From the NCBI RefSeq assembly GCF_022647505.1, contig NZ_CP071409.1, positions 3,534,001-3,598,000 on the forward strand: 64,000 bases of DNA. The letters run 5' to 3'. Both the position numbers and the translations under genes were made by a program. Positions 1 through 10,247 of the stretch are shown here, piece after piece. The number at the start of each line of letters is the position of its first letter. Positions within the stretch are counted from its first letter, which is position 1. The notes beneath the pieces are model-generated. The model did not search any database. It was not told where the DNA came from and was given only the letters and a program-made list of their open reading frames with translations. The DNA comes from [Pantoea] beijingensis (lineage in GTDB: Bacteria > Pseudomonadota > Gammaproteobacteria > Enterobacterales > Enterobacteriaceae).

Positions 1-1482
1 ATTAAAGCAACAGATGTTAAAGATAGTGAGGGGAAAACACATCACCTGAAAATTGGTTATATTGGCTTTGTACCACCGCAAATTATGGTGTGGGACAAGA
101 AGAATTTGCAGGGAAAAGTCACGGTTAACGACATTACTGAAACCGCCCGGAAATGGGTACCGGAAATGCGTAAGGACGGTGCCGATGTGGTTATCGCTAT
201 TGCTCACTCGGGCCTCTCCAGCGAGCCCTACCACGCGCTGGCGGAAAACTCCGTTTACTATCTTAGCCAGGTGAAAGGCATTGATGCCATCATGTTCGGC
301 CATGCTCATGCAGTTTTCCCCAGCGAGGATTTTGCCGCAATTAAAGGCGCTGATATCAGCGCGGGTACGCTGAACGGTATTCCCGCGGTGATGCCTGGTA
401 TGTGGGGCGATCATCTCGGTATTGTTGATCTGCAACTGGAACAGCAGAATAATAAATGGCTGGTTATCCATGCCAAAGCGGAAGCACGCCCTATTTATGA
501 TGCTGCAGCGAAAAAACCACTGGCGGCCGAGGATCCGTCGCTGGTGAAGGTGCTGGCCGACGACCATCGCGCTACGCGTGAGTTTGTCAGTAAACCGATC
601 GGTAAATCCGCTGATGTGATGTACAGCTATTTGTCACTGGTTCAGGACGATCCGACGGTGCAAATCGTCAATAATGCCCAACGCGATTACGTTGAACACT
701 TTATCCAGGGCGATCCCGATCTGGCGAAGCTGCCGGTGCTTTCTGCCGCAGCTCCGTTTAAGGCTGGCGGGCGTAAAAATGATCCGGCAAGTTATGTGGA
801 AGTTGAAAAAGGACAGTTAACGTTCCGCAATGCCGCCGATCTCTATCTGTATCCCAATACGCTGGTGGTGATGAAAGTGACCGGCAAAGAGGTAAAAGAG
901 TGGTTAGAATGCTCCGCCGGGCAATTTAATCAGATCGATAAAAACAGCCGTAAACCACAAGCGCTGATTAACTGGGATTTTCGCACTTATAATTTTGACG
1001 TTATCGATGGTGTTAATTACCAAATCGATGTGACTCAGCCTGCACGGTATGACGCAGAATGTCAGTTAATTAACGATAAAGCATCGCGTATTACACAGTT
1101 AACATTTAACGGGAAAGCGATTGATGGGAATGCCACCTTCTTAATCGCGACCAACAACTATCGCGCCTACGGCGGTAAATTCGCCGGTACCGGAGATAAG
1201 CATATTGCTTTTGCCTCACCGGATGAAAATCGCTCTGTTGTCGCCGCTTATATTAGCGCACAAACCAGGACATATGGGGAAGTGAAACCGCAGGTAGATA
1301 ATAACTGGCGACTGGCAACCATTAACAGCAGTACACCACTGGATATACGTTTTGAGACATCGCCGTCGGACAAGGCTGCTGCATTTATCCAGCAATATGC
1401 CCAATATCCGCTGAATAAATCAGGAACCGACAATATCGGTTTCCAGCTTTACCGGCTCAACCTTCAGCAAAACAAAGAGTAA
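1..1482 (+). CDS. cpdB: 2',3'-cyclic-nucleotide 2'-phosphodiesterase/3'-nucleotidase CpdB, C-terminal part
   Basis: The reading frame is open from the first base, so the gene starts upstream of the window; about 493 residues are visible of roughly 650 in the E. coli protein. CpdB is a periplasmic enzyme that opens 2',3'-cyclic nucleotides and then removes the 3'-phosphate, for nucleotide scavenging. Visible here are the end of the metallophosphoesterase domain, including a FGHAHAVFP segment with metal-binding histidines, and the 5'-nucleotidase C-terminal domain that holds the base ([14 protein letters not shown] segments). The signal peptide lies outside the window. The identification rests on sequence recognition along the whole visible length. 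Confidence 0.95.
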   Translation: MKATDVKDSEGKTHHLKIGYIGFVPPQIMVWDKKNLQGKVTVNDITETARKWVPEMRKDGADVVIAIAHSGLSSEPYHALAENSVYYLSQVKGIDAIMFGHAHAVFPSEDFAAIKGADISAGTLNGIPAVMPGMWGDHLGIVDLQLEQQNNKWLVIHAKAEARPIYDAAAKKPLAAEDPSLVKVLADDHRATREFVSKPIGKSADVMYSYLSLVQDDPTVQIVNNAQRDYVEHFIQGDPDLAKLPVLSAAAPFKAGGRKNDPASYVEVEKGQLTFRNAADLYLYPNTLVVMKVTGKEVKEWLECSAGQFNQIDKNSRKPQALINWDFRTYNFDVIDGVNYQIDVTQPARYDAECQLINDKASRITQLTFNGKAIDGNATFLIATNNYRAYGGKFAGTGDKHIAFASPDENRSVVAAYISAQTRTYGEVKPQVDNNWRLATINSSTPLDIRFETSPSDKAAAFIQQYAQYPLNKSGTDNIGFQLYRLNLQQNKE

Positions 1483-1491
1483 TCATGACGA

Positions 1492-1520
1492 AGGGCTGGT
1501 GCGAGATACACCCCAGCCCT
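1492..1520 (+). terminator. possible hairpin after cpdB
   Basis: An 8-bp inverted repeat (AGGGCTGG / CCAGCCCT) with a 13-base loop starts ten bases after the cpdB stop. No T-run follows, so intrinsic termination is doubtful; it may only protect the 3' end or serve convergent transcription from fklB. Confidence 0.35.
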
Positions 1521-1553
1521 GATGTCGATGCTTGTTAGCGTTACCGCATCAGA

Positions 1554-2174
1554 TTATAAAATCTCTAACAGCTCAACTTCGAACACAAGTGTACTCATTG
1601 GTGGAATAGATGCGCCAGCACCACGCTCGCCATATGCCAGCTCATGTGGGATCACCAGTTCCCATTTAGAGCCTACCGGCATCAATGTCAACGCTTCGAT
1701 CCAGCCAGCAATAACGCCGCTCACCGGAAATTCAGCCGGTTCACCACGTGCCACTGAACTATCAAATACCGTGCCGTCGATCAGCTTGCCAGTATAGTGA
1801 ACGCGCACACGATCCTGCCGAGATGGGATCGCTCCGTCGCCCTGATTGATAACCCGGAACTGTAAGCCTGACTCGGTGCTGCTAACACCGTCTTGCTTAA
1901 GGTTCTCTTCAAGGAACGTCTGACCTTCTACAGCCATTTCCTGCTGGCGCTCACGACGTACGGTATCAGCACGTTCATGAACTTCACGTAGTGCACGATG
2001 AACAACGTCTACAGGAACAGCTGGTGCATTCCCTTCCAGCGCATCACGCAGGCCCGCCAACAATGCTTCTGGCTGCAGCCCCTGCAATCCAGACTCCAGC
2101 AATTGCTGGCCTACCTGTAAACCAATACCGTAACTTGCTTGCGCTTCGACACTGTCAAAAGAAGGGGTTGTCAT
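1554..2174 (-). CDS. fklB: FKBP-type peptidyl-prolyl cis-trans isomerase FklB (FKBP22)
   Basis: A 206-residue protein, the same length as E. coli FklB, that speeds cis-trans isomerisation of X-Pro bonds. Residues 1-90 form the helical dimerisation part ([16 protein letters not shown] start, here [16 protein letters not shown]). Residues 110-206 are the FKBP domain, with [18 protein letters not shown] and the [10 protein letters not shown] loop that line the proline pocket. The start at 2174 is preceded by AAAGGA at a good distance; an in-frame ATG six codons upstream lacks this. No signal peptide is visible, so it should be cytosolic. It converges with cpdB, a neighbourhood seen in E. coli only at longer range. 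Confidence 0.95.
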   Translation of the reverse strand: MTTPSFDSVEAQASYGIGLQVGQQLLESGLQGLQPEALLAGLRDALEGNAPAVPVDVVHRALREVHERADTVRRERQQEMAVEGQTFLEENLKQDGVSSTESGLQFRVINQGDGAIPSRQDRVRVHYTGKLIDGTVFDSSVARGEPAEFPVSGVIAGWIEALTLMPVGSKWELVIPHELAYGERGAGASIPPMSTLVFEVELLEIL

Positions 2175-2555
2175 GGGTTTTCCTTTCATCATTGATAAAT
2201 TAAAGGCGAAGCATAACAGCGCAAGCCCTGAGCGTAAAATCTGGTGTAATGGTGGATGACTTTTCGTTCAGAAACAGAAACAATGAGCACTCCAATTATA
2301 AATAACCATGAAAGCACTACGTCGCAGACTTGTAGGCGTCCGCCAGAGGTAACACGAGTAAAGCGGACTACACTTAAAGCCTGTTAATTTTTGCTGACCA
2401 GACACAAGCGAAAGACGTGAGTTAATGAGGTGAGTAACATGGGGAAAATTACCCCGCGGCGAAGGAAACGCCTGCCGTTTTATCATCCGGTGGTAAAAAT
2501 GTGGATGACAAATCGCAACCCATTCGTACGTGACGTGCAACAAGAGGAAGCCCCT
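2175..2555. other. divergent intergenic region fklB/oapA
   Basis: About 380 bases between two divergent genes. It must hold the promoters of fklB and oapA, but I could not pick clear -35/-10 pairs. An in-frame extension of oapA begins at 2430 (GTG) or 2439 (ATG, preceded by GAGG), so the right third may be coding if the longer start is used. Confidence 0.4.
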
Positions 2556-3119
2556 ATGCCAGAGGGAATATCATCTCATATCAAGGCAATACCGGGAAAA
2601 ATTTGGCATTTACCAGATAGTATTCGCTGGATGGATCCCCTTCCCTATACACACCGACGCGGTATTATTCTGGCGCTGATTGTCATACTGCTGGCATTTT
2701 TGTGGCCCTCTCCTGCACCACGAGCTCCTGTATCGCCCCCTGTTTTACAGAGCGGTGCCAATAATGTACCTCTACAGGCTGAGCTGAACAATAATCGCCC
2801 CTCACCAGGCGATACAGTGGAAACGCGTCCACAGGATAACGCCTCATCCCCCGCTCAAGGGGAATGGCGCAGTTACCAAATTGCTGCAGGTCAGACGCTG
2901 GCCCAGCTATTTCGGGATAATAACCTGCAGGTCAATGATGTCTTTGCGATGGCCCGCGTTGAGGGCGATGATAAGCCATTAAGCAATCTGCATGCCGGAC
3001 AAGACGTGAAAGTGCGCCAGGATGCGCAGGGGATGGTAAACGGACTCACAATTGAAACAGATAATGGTGAAATACTGTTTACCCGTCAGGCTGACGGATC
3101 TTTTATTCGCGCGCAATAA
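2556..3119 (+). CDS. ytfB: OapA/YtfB family cell-envelope protein
   Basis: A 187-residue protein matching YtfB, an inner-membrane protein with a periplasmic OapA/LysM-like domain implicated in cell division in E. coli. It has a short cytoplasmic head (KIWHLPDSIRWMDPLPY), one membrane segment at about residues 35-50 after the HRRGIIL motif, a proline-rich linker, and the OapA domain near the end (AGQTLAQLFRDNNL to LFTRQADGSFIRAQ). The chosen start has GAGGAAG seven bases upstream and aligns with the E. coli start. A longer start at 2430/2439 would add about 40 basic residues. The 3' end overlaps the convergent DUF488 gene by 17 bases. Confidence 0.88.
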   Translation: MPEGISSHIKAIPGKIWHLPDSIRWMDPLPYTHRRGIILALIVILLAFLWPSPAPRAPVSPPVLQSGANNVPLQAELNNNRPSPGDTVETRPQDNASSPAQGEWRSYQIAAGQTLAQLFRDNNLQVNDVFAMARVEGDDKPLSNLHAGQDVKVRQDAQGMVNGLTIETDNGEILFTRQADGSFIRAQ

Positions 3120-3465
3120 GCTCTAACAGGAAATCACGCAGAACGACAGCCTGATTGTGATGGATATCCTTACTGGCGAAGAGCAGGGTGACGGCATCCT
3201 GCTGTCGCATCGCGTCAAGAATAGGTTGCCAGGCGTCACTATTGGCCAGCTCGGCACGATAATGGGCCACAAACGTTTCCCAGCACATGTTTTGATGGAA
3301 GCTTTTACGCAGTACAGCCGTCGGCGCAACGTCTTTCAGCCAGATTACCTGCGCCAACTGCGCTTTCGCAATCCCCCGAGGCCAAAGGCGGTCGACTAAA
3401 AAAGTCGTGTGTAAGAAAGGGGGACTGGCCTCATAGACGCGTTGCAGATTAATAGTATGGTCCAT
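3103..3465 (-). CDS. DUF488 family protein (YeaO-like)
   Basis: A 120-residue protein of the DUF488 family. The family signature LVDRLWPRG is present near residue 24, followed by WLKDVAPTAVLRKSFH and a closing LLFASKDIHHNQAVVLRDFL, all as in E. coli YeaO. The biochemical role of the family is unknown. Two ATG codons lie side by side; the second (3465) is placed better relative to AGAGG. It is not part of this neighbourhood in E. coli, so it is an insertion or relocation between ytfB and rplI. Confidence 0.8.
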   Translation of the reverse strand: MDHTINLQRVYEASPPFLHTTFLVDRLWPRGIAKAQLAQVIWLKDVAPTAVLRKSFHQNMCWETFVAHYRAELANSDAWQPILDAMRQQDAVTLLFASKDIHHNQAVVLRDFLLELIARE

Positions 3466-3530
3466 CATGACCTCTTATCCATTAGCTCGATAACAATATA
3501 CGCTAAATGGTACGAGGATAGCGGCGGGGA

Positions 3531-3570
3531 TGTGTCTCAAAGAACGTGGCGGAGTTAACGCAGAGACACA
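3531..3570. repeat. short palindrome related to the 5179-5227 element
   Basis: TGTGTCTC at the left and GAGACACA at the right form an 8-bp inverted repeat over 40 bases. The left end shares 11 bases (TGTGTCTCAAA) with the better-preserved element at 5179-5227. It lies upstream of the DUF488 gene and downstream of the rplI terminator. It may be a decayed copy of the same element. Confidence 0.45.
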
Positions 3571-3618
3571 ACATGAGTCACTGTTCAGGGCAGGATGAAA
3601 AAATTAAACTTTAAAAAC

Positions 3619-3647
3619 AAAAACGCCGACACAAGGTCGGCGTTTTT
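3619..3647 (-). terminator. rho-independent terminator of the rpsF-rplI operon
   Basis: A perfect 12-bp stem (AAAAACGCCGAC / GTCGGCGTTTTT) with a five-base loop, starting 16 bases past the rplI stop and ending in a T-run on the minus strand. The symmetrical A/T flanks would let it work in both directions. Confidence 0.92.
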
Positions 3648-3662
3648 GCATTACTGAAACAA

Positions 3663-4127
<465 letters not shown>

Positions 4128-4153
4128 TTAAAGTCGTTAATGGACAGTTGCCG

Positions 4154-4399
<246 letters not shown>

Positions 4400-4702
4400 C
4401 TATAATTCAATCTGCTCGGCATGTAACACAATCTTGCTGAGGCCATTGCGCCCTTGATGGCAACTAATGAAACCTTCAACTGTGAGTTGCGTGCCGACCG
4501 TTATACTTTGAGTAATCACCTGATGTGCTGCGCCACTAATAATGATGGGCATACGGCACCAGGCCTGCCGGTTAAATCCGGCCTCTTCCTGCTGCGAGCG
4601 GTGCTCTAGCACAAACTGGCAGTGTGGAATACCTGACGGGCTCACTTTTCGAACTGGTGCCTTGCACACAGTGCCAGACAAGCGCAGTCGGTTAGCCGTC
4701 AC
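4400..4702 (-). CDS. priB: primosomal replication protein N (PriB)
   Basis: A 100-residue single-domain OB-fold protein that binds single-stranded DNA and bridges PriA and DnaT when stalled forks restart. Conserved stretches are [45 protein letters not shown] and [23 protein letters not shown]. It starts with GTG only six bases after the rpsF stop, so translation is probably coupled. The last four residues of the E. coli protein (after EQIEL) are missing. Confidence 0.95.
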   Translation of the reverse strand: MTANRLRLSGTVCKAPVRKVSPSGIPHCQFVLEHRSQQEEAGFNRQAWCRMPIIISGAAHQVITQSITVGTQLTVEGFISCHQGRNGLSKIVLHAEQIEL

Positions 4703-4708
4703 GGTTGA

Positions 4709-5160
<452 letters not shown>

Positions 5161-5178
5161 GAAGCAAGGAACGTTGTA

Positions 5179-5227
5179 GGCTGTGTCTCAAAATGGTCCT
5201 GCATACGAACAACTTTGAGACACAGCC
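5179..5227. repeat. 49-bp palindromic element with 4-bp target duplication in the rpsF leader
   Basis: Perfect 14-bp terminal inverted repeats, GGCTGTGTCTCAAA (5179-5192) and TTTGAGACACAGCC (5214-5227), enclose 21 bases. The element is flanked by the direct repeat TGTA (5175-5178 and 5228-5231). This is the structure of a very small non-autonomous transposable element or an internally deleted insertion sequence. It lies between the predicted rpsF promoter and the rpsF ribosome-binding site, so it is transcribed as a 14-bp hairpin. Confidence 0.7.
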
Positions 5228-5256
5228 TGTAAATGCGGCTGAAAAATTGACGCGTA

Positions 5257-5285
5257 ATCATACTGGTGCGCCCCCTGAAACTCAA
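5257..5285 (-). promoter_or_regulatory. predicted sigma-70 promoter of the rpsF operon
   Basis: On the minus strand TTGAGT (5280-5285) and TATGAT (5257-5262) are separated by 17 bases, facing rpsF. It would give a leader of about 145 bases that contains the 49-bp palindrome and the S6:S18 element. Confidence 0.6.
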
Positions 5286-5511
5286 GGCTCAAAGAGAATT
5301 AAATCGTCAGCACAGTGCCAACACACTGAGCATTTTGTGCTATCACAGTGAAATCATTATATTAGCGCAAAGATTATTCAAAATTACTGATGACAGTAAT
5401 CAGAAATGATTACTATTTAACCTTGATTAATGGCGTAAGCTAGGTCATGTGGTAAAAGGTTCTGGCTTTATTAGCCAGATTGTTTATCAGCGTTGTATTG
5501 TGGAGACGATT

Positions 5512-5721
5512 ATGAGAACCATCGCAATCGCCACTTTACCTGCACTCTTCCTGCTCGTTCCCGCGTTTGCCAGCACCACCGACGACGCCCGACAAACAAG
5601 AAGTAGTCTCGCCAGCAAAGCGGCACCGGATTACACCTATATAAATCGGCTTACCACGCCAACGGGCGATCATACCCAGCGCACTATTACGGCGGCGCAA
5701 AACTTATCGCAACAGTTGTAG
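5512..5721 (+). CDS. small secreted protein of unknown function
   Basis: A 69-residue protein. The first 20 residues look like a Sec signal peptide (MRTIAIATLPALFLLVPAFA, cleavage likely after AFA). The mature part is about 49 residues, hydrophilic and rich in Thr, Ala and Gln (TTDDARQTRSSLASKAAPDY, TITAAQNLSQQL), with no cysteine. TGGAGA lies six bases before the ATG; an in-frame start at 5449 lacks a site. E. coli carries yjfY, a DUF1471 protein, at this position, but I see no DUF1471 pattern here. Function not recognised. Confidence 0.6.
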   Translation: MRTIAIATLPALFLLVPAFASTTDDARQTRSSLASKAAPDYTYINRLTTPTGDHTQRTITAAQNLSQQL

Positions 5722-5724
5722 TGG

Positions 5725-5768
5725 GTTAATCAATTCGGGAAGAACCTTACCTACCCGAATTGATTAAC
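5725..5768. terminator. perfect 15-bp inverted repeat between the small secreted gene and ulaF
   Basis: GTTAATCAATTCGGG (5725-5739) and CCCGAATTGATTAAC (5754-5768) pair perfectly around a 14-base loop, starting four bases after the stop of the small gene. No T-run follows on either strand. It probably ends or protects both convergent transcripts; a protein-binding palindrome is the alternative. Confidence 0.55.
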
Positions 5769-5836
5769 GGGGGCATGACACCAAAAATATAACGATCGTC
5801 TCTGTCCCGGTTGTTTAAACCCCATCGGCTCGGTGG

Positions 5837-6523
5837 TTAACATTGCCCGTAATAGGCAGCAGGCCCATGTTTACGCAGAAAATGCTTATTTAACAGGCAG
5901 CGATCGATACGCTTAAGCTGCGGATTGATATTACGTGCGATCCAAGCCATATGGGCAACCTCTTCCATCACCACTGCATTGTGTACCGCATCACCCGCAT
6001 CTTTTCCCCAGGCAAAGGGGCCATGCTGATACACCACGATACCTGGTATGTGCATAGGATTGGTCTCTCCCAGCGTTTCGATAATGACATTACCGGTATT
6101 TAACTCATAATCCCCTTCCACTTCTTCTACAGACAGCGGGCGGGTACAGAGAATATCCCCGGAAAAATAGTCCGCATGCGTTGTCCCCAGTGCAGGTATG
6201 GCTAACCCCGCCTGTGCCCACGCGGTAGCATGGGTGGAATGGGTATGTACTACACCGCCAATTTGCGGATAACGCCGATATAATGCCAGATGCGTTGCCG
6301 TATCAGAGGAGGGTTTATAGCGTCCATCGACCACCTCGCCCCGGAGATCCACCGTGACCATATCATCGGCAGTCATGTGCTCATAAGCCACCCCGCTGGG
6401 CTTAATTACGATAACCCCACGTTCACGATCTACTGCACTCACGTTCCCCCAGGTAAAGGTCACCAGTCCGTAGTGCGGCAGGGCCATATTTGCCTCAAAT
6501 ACCTGTTGTTTAAGCTGCTGCAT
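5837..6523 (-). CDS. ulaF: L-ribulose-5-phosphate 4-epimerase UlaF
   Basis: A 228-residue class II aldolase-family protein, the E. coli length. It converts L-ribulose 5-phosphate to D-xylulose 5-phosphate, the last step of the ascorbate pathway, feeding the pentose phosphate route. Visible are [22 protein letters not shown], the zinc histidines in [14 protein letters not shown], and [12 protein letters not shown]. It is the last gene of ulaABCDEF; its start overlaps the end of ulaE by 14 bases. AraD and SgbE are close paralogues; context decides for UlaF. Confidence 0.95.
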   Translation of the reverse strand: MQQLKQQVFEANMALPHYGLVTFTWGNVSAVDRERGVIVIKPSGVAYEHMTADDMVTVDLRGEVVDGRYKPSSDTATHLALYRRYPQIGGVVHTHSTHATAWAQAGLAIPALGTTHADYFSGDILCTRPLSVEEVEGDYELNTGNVIIETLGETNPMHIPGIVVYQHGPFAWGKDAGDAVHNAVVMEEVAHMAWIARNINPQLKRIDRCLLNKHFLRKHGPAAYYGQC

Positions 6524-7379
6524 GATTCCCTCCTACCTCCAGACCCGCGATAGCCATACGCTGCAGGACCCATTCGCGTGCAGCCTTTACCTCTGCAAGC
6601 GGATCTGCCGATGTTTCACTCCACATTTCAATCAGATATGGTCCGCTATATCCTCCTTGTTTCAAGGTCCGAAAGCAGGCTTCAAACTCAACGATCCCCG
6701 TGCCGAAAGGCACATCTTTAAAAACGCCAGGACGAGTATCTTTTACATGTACCGCAACAATATGCCCACGACCTGCCTGCAGCTCCATCTGCACATCATT
6801 CTCCCATGCAGACAGGTTGCCAATATCCGGATAGAGCTGGAACCAGGGGTTGTTCAGAAAATGGGCATAACCCATCGCTTTGCTGATTGAGTTCATCAAC
6901 GGGTAATCCATAATTTCCATTGCCAGCATAACCTGTGCGCGACTGGCCATTTCAACAGCCTGCTGCAAGCCCTGACGGAAGCGACGGCGCGTTTTGTCAT
7001 TCGCTTGTTGATAGTAAACATCATACCCCGCCAATTGGATAACCCGGATCCCCACGTCCTGTGCGAGCGCTATCGCCTTACGCATAATATCCAATCCGCG
7101 TTCACGTACTTCATCATCCTCACTGCCGAGGGGATATCGCCGATGAGCACTCAGACACATGGAGGGAACACGGACTCCAGTGTCGGCCACTGCAGCCACC
7201 AAAGCCATACGCTGCTCCCGGCTCCAATCCAGCCGGGACAACCGGGCATCCGTTTCATCAATGGACATCTCAACAAAATCAAAGTTAAGTTTGGCAGCAA
7301 GTGTCAGGCGCTCCCGCCAGCACTCCCCTGGAGGGAGTGCTTTTTCATAAATACCCAGTGGAACCTGCTTATTTATCAT
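6510..7379 (-). CDS. ulaE: L-xylulose-5-phosphate 3-epimerase UlaE
   Basis: A 289-residue TIM-barrel protein of the xylose-isomerase-like superfamily that converts L-xylulose 5-phosphate to L-ribulose 5-phosphate. Diagnostic stretches are [55 protein letters not shown], and the metal-binding region [29 protein letters not shown] and [18 protein letters not shown]. It is slightly longer at the C-terminus than the E. coli protein (284). Nine bases separate it from ulaD. Confidence 0.95.
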   Translation of the reverse strand: MINKQVPLGIYEKALPPGECWRERLTLAAKLNFDFVEMSIDETDARLSRLDWSREQRMALVAAVADTGVRVPSMCLSAHRRYPLGSEDDEVRERGLDIMRKAIALAQDVGIRVIQLAGYDVYYQQANDKTRRRFRQGLQQAVEMASRAQVMLAMEIMDYPLMNSISKAMGYAHFLNNPWFQLYPDIGNLSAWENDVQMELQAGRGHIVAVHVKDTRPGVFKDVPFGTGIVEFEACFRTLKQGGYSGPYLIEMWSETSADPLAEVKAAREWVLQRMAIAGLEVGGNHAAA

Positions 7380-7388
7380 GCCAATTCC

Positions 7389-8048
7389 TTAGCCCCAGAT
7401 CTGAGCAATGCTGCGTTTGAACTGTCGAGCGGCTTCAGCCGGGTTTTCGGCATCACGAATACTGCGCCCGGCAATGAAAACGTGAATCGGAATAGCTTTA
7501 AATAATGGCAGGTCCTCCAACACCAACCCACCGGTTACCGTCACTTTAAATCCCATTTCCGTCAGGCGCTTAATGGCGTTAATATCTTCCTCACGCCAGG
7601 TTACGCCCGCCGCTTGTGCATCGCGGCTCCGGTGGTAGACAACCTGACCGATCCCCGCAGTACGCCATGCCTCAGCTTGCTCCCACGTCCAGAATCCGGT
7701 GAGCTCAATCTGTACATCACCATCGAATTCCCGAGCTACATCCAGTGCCCCTTTAGCGGTATTAATATCTGCGCAACAAATAACCGTGACCCAGTCTGCG
7801 TGAGCCTCAAAGCACATACGTGAAAGAATTTTTCCGGCATCGGCAATTTTGGCATCGGCCAGAACGATTTTGTGAGGATAGAGCGCTTTCAGGTCACGTA
7901 CAGCACGAACGCCTTCCCCCACGCAGAGAATGGTACCAACTTCAATAATATCGACCTCTTCAGCGATCTGCCTGGTCGTCAGGTAAGCATCGGCAAGGGT
8001 TTGATTATCCAGTGCAACCTGTAACATCGGTAATGAACACGCCATCAT
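7389..8048 (-). CDS. ulaD: 3-keto-L-gulonate-6-phosphate decarboxylase UlaD
   Basis: A 219-residue (beta/alpha)8 barrel of the OMP decarboxylase suprafamily. It decarboxylates 3-keto-L-gulonate 6-phosphate to L-xylulose 5-phosphate with Mg2+. The family motif [12 protein letters not shown] carries the catalytic Asp-Lys pair, followed by [31 protein letters not shown] and the phosphate-binding VTVTGGL and [11 protein letters not shown]. Two adjacent ATGs exist; AAGGA is compatible with both. Paralogue SgbH is similar; the ula context decides. Confidence 0.95.
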   Translation of the reverse strand: MMACSLPMLQVALDNQTLADAYLTTRQIAEEVDIIEVGTILCVGEGVRAVRDLKALYPHKIVLADAKIADAGKILSRMCFEAHADWVTVICCADINTAKGALDVAREFDGDVQIELTGFWTWEQAEAWRTAGIGQVVYHRSRDAQAAGVTWREEDINAIKRLTEMGFKVTVTGGLVLEDLPLFKAIPIHVFIAGRSIRDAENPAEAARQFKRSIAQIWG

Positions 8049-8056
8049 GATATTCC

Positions 8057-8524
8057 TTATGCTGCCGCGCCCGTTGCGCGGTCAATTAAATCCAGAACTT
8101 CCTGCTCTGAACGGCAGGCGCGTAGACGGTCAAAGTTAGCGTCATCCTCAAACAGATTAACGATCTGCATAATGCCCACTTGCTGGTGCGTATCTGCATC
8201 TACGGCTGCAAGCGTGATCAAAATATCGACCGGATCGTTGTCTTCGTGATGGAAAACTAACGGCGTTTTCAGCGTCACCAGCGCAAAGCCCGTTCTCTTT
8301 ACACCTTCTTCTGGCCGTCCATGCGGCATTGCCAGGCCCGGCGCGATGACAAAATAGGGGCCAAATTGCGCAACGCCATCAAGAATCGCCTGGTAATAAC
8401 GCGGTTCAACCACATCGGCTTCCACTAGCAGATCGACGCCTATTTTCACCGCATCTTGCCAGTTCAATGCATCTACCTGCAGCCGTACAGAGTGGTTCTG
8501 TGCCAGAGAATCACGTAATTTCAC
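8057..8524 (-). CDS. ulaC: ascorbate-specific PTS enzyme IIA UlaC
   Basis: A 155-residue EIIA of the mannitol/fructose type. His68 in the motif [14 protein letters not shown] is the residue that takes phosphate from HPr and passes it to UlaB. The end ([26 protein letters not shown], here [21 protein letters not shown]) is typical. Located between ulaB and ulaD with short gaps, so cotranscribed. Confidence 0.95.
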   Translation of the reverse strand: MKLRDSLAQNHSVRLQVDALNWQDAVKIGVDLLVEADVVEPRYYQAILDGVAQFGPYFVIAPGLAMPHGRPEEGVKRTGFALVTLKTPLVFHHEDNDPVDILITLAAVDADTHQQVGIMQIVNLFEDDANFDRLRACRSEQEVLDLIDRATGAAA

Positions 8525-8533
8525 GATCGCTCC

Positions 8534-8839
8534 TTACGCCATATCCTGCGGAAAGTGTTCGCCAATTACCGCCATGAGCTTCGGGCCAAAATCATCAGCC
8601 GAAAGCATATTGCGCACACCGACTACATATTTATTGCCCGAAACGGTGATTTCACTGGCAACGTGAGTTGAGGCGATGATGATATCTGCCCCGCTTAACT
8701 CACTTTTATATTCCCCTACCGCGCAACTGTTCACAGTATGGCTAACTCCCTGCTGGGTAAGGAATTGATCCACCTTCATTTTCATAATCATTGAACTACC
8801 CTGTCCACAGCCACATACAGCAAGAATGCGTACGGTCAT
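8534..8839 (-). CDS. ulaB: ascorbate-specific PTS enzyme IIB UlaB
   Basis: A 101-residue EIIB. Cys9 in [20 protein letters not shown] is the phosphorylated cysteine that hands phosphate to ascorbate during transport. The rest ([31 protein letters not shown]) matches the family. The start at 8839 has AAAGGAG eight bases upstream; a longer frame to 8917 runs into ulaA and is rejected. Confidence 0.95.
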   Translation of the reverse strand: MTVRILAVCGCGQGSSMIMKMKVDQFLTQQGVSHTVNSCAVGEYKSELSGADIIIASTHVASEITVSGNKYVVGVRNMLSADDFGPKLMAVIGEHFPQDMA

Positions 8840-8852
8840 AATTTCTACTCCT

Positions 8853-10247
8853 TTAGTTAACTGATGTTTCGCCACACGGTTGCACATCTTCTTCCTTACG
8901 TAAGGTTCGTCCCGCAAAGAACATGTAAACCAGCGCGATCACGACAACGACACCCATAAACCCTATTCCCAGCGTCAACCCCTGCATCAACGGAGGCGCG
9001 AGAATCGACCAATCGGCCATCCCCATCCAGGCATTGAGGCCCGTCAGATGTACTGCCCAGACGCAACCGAAAATTTCAATCATGCCCATTACCAGGCAAA
9101 TTTTGAGTGCGGCACGCCAGCCGCCAAAATGGTTAGCGAAGACACCAATGGTGGCATTGGAGAAAAACATCGGGATAAAACCAGGGATGATCATGATGGC
9201 AGAGCCGCAGGCGATCAGAATACCGACGGCGATCAGTTGACCAATGGTCCCCCACATAAAGCCCCAGACCACCGCATTCGGTGCGAAACTGTAAATTGCC
9301 GCGCAGTCGATAGCCAACACCGCCCCGGGAATCAGGCGTTGAGATATGCCGTTAAACGCCTCCGACAATTCGGCGACAAACATGCGAACGCCCTGTACGA
9401 TAATAAAAATCGCCACCGCGAACTGAAAACCGGTTTGTAGGATATAAATCGTCCAGTGCGTTTTACCGGCCATTGCCTGAACGGTATCCAACCCGAATGA
9501 ACAGAGGATAATGCCAAAGAAAAGAGTCATGACGATCGCAGTCGACACGATGTTGTCATGAAAGATATTTAACCAGCCTGGTAGTTTAAGGTCTTCAACG
9601 CTTTCTTCTTTTTTCCCGAGCCGGGGCGCAATTTTACAAGCGAGCCAGGAGGCGAACTGCTGTTGATGCCCAATGGAAAAGCCGCAATTATCGGTAACCG
9701 CCTGCGTCGGCTTATACATCATGTTGGACGTGATGCCCCAGTAAAGTGATACCAATACCGCGGTACAGATAATGGTGGTCCACATCGGGTAATGGAGGAT
9801 GTAAAAAAAGACGGCGATCAGTCCGGCTTGTTGAAACATGATGTGCCCCGTCAGCATGATGGTACGAATGCCCGTCAGACGCCGCATAAGCACATAGACA
9901 ATATTTAATGCCAGCGCGAGTAATACCGCGTAACCCACCCAGCTGTATGCCTCTCCCATTGTTTCAATGGTCGCCATCATTGACGCATAGGTGTCGGATA
10001 TTGCCCCATTAATGCCATACACCTCCGACATTTTCTCCACCACGGGCTTAAAGGTATTGGTCAAAATACCCGCACCAGCCTGTAATAACATAAAACCAAT
10101 AATCGTTTTGATCGTACCTTTTATAATGATGCTGGCACTTTTACGCAGCAGCAGGTAACCCAAACACGTCACAATCCCCAGTAACAATGGGGCATTGGTC
10201 ATAACTTGATTAAAAAAAATAGTAAAGACGTAATAAAGTGTCTCCAT
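8853..10247 (-). CDS. ulaA: ascorbate-specific PTS permease, enzyme IIC UlaA
   Basis: A 464-residue polytopic inner-membrane protein, about the E. coli length (465), that imports L-ascorbate and releases it as ascorbate 6-phosphate. Many hydrophobic segments run from [15 protein letters not shown] to the C-terminal [18 protein letters not shown]. Conserved cytoplasmic loop stretches include [16 protein letters not shown] and [20 protein letters not shown]. The start at 10247 has GGAG at proper spacing and matches the E. coli start; 13 upstream in-frame residues are rejected. First gene of the six-gene operon. Confidence 0.95.
   Translation of the reverse strand: METLYYVFTIFFNQVMTNAPLLLGIVTCLGYLLLRKSASIIIKGTIKTIIGFMLLQAGAGILTNTFKPVVEKMSEVYGINGAISDTYASMMATIETMGEAYSWVGYAVLLALALNIVYVLMRRLTGIRTIMLTGHIMFQQAGLIAVFFYILHYPMWTTIICTAVLVSLYWGITSNMMYKPTQAVTDNCGFSIGHQQQFASWLACKIAPRLGKKEESVEDLKLPGWLNIFHDNIVSTAIVMTLFFGIILCSFGLDTVQAMAGKTHWTIYILQTGFQFAVAIFIIVQGVRMFVAELSEAFNGISQRLIPGAVLAIDCAAIYSFAPNAVVWGFMWGTIGQLIAVGILIACGSAIMIIPGFIPMFFSNATIGVFANHFGGWRAALKICLVMGMIEIFGCVWAVHLTGLNAWMGMADWSILAPPLMQGLTLGIGFMGVVVVIALVYMFFAGRTLRKEEDVQPCGETSVN

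Noticed and set aside
2430..2555. Longer start of ytfB adding about 40 basic residues
   Set aside because: The start at 2556 has a strong ribosome-binding site and aligns with the E. coli start; the extension was not annotated but remains possible.
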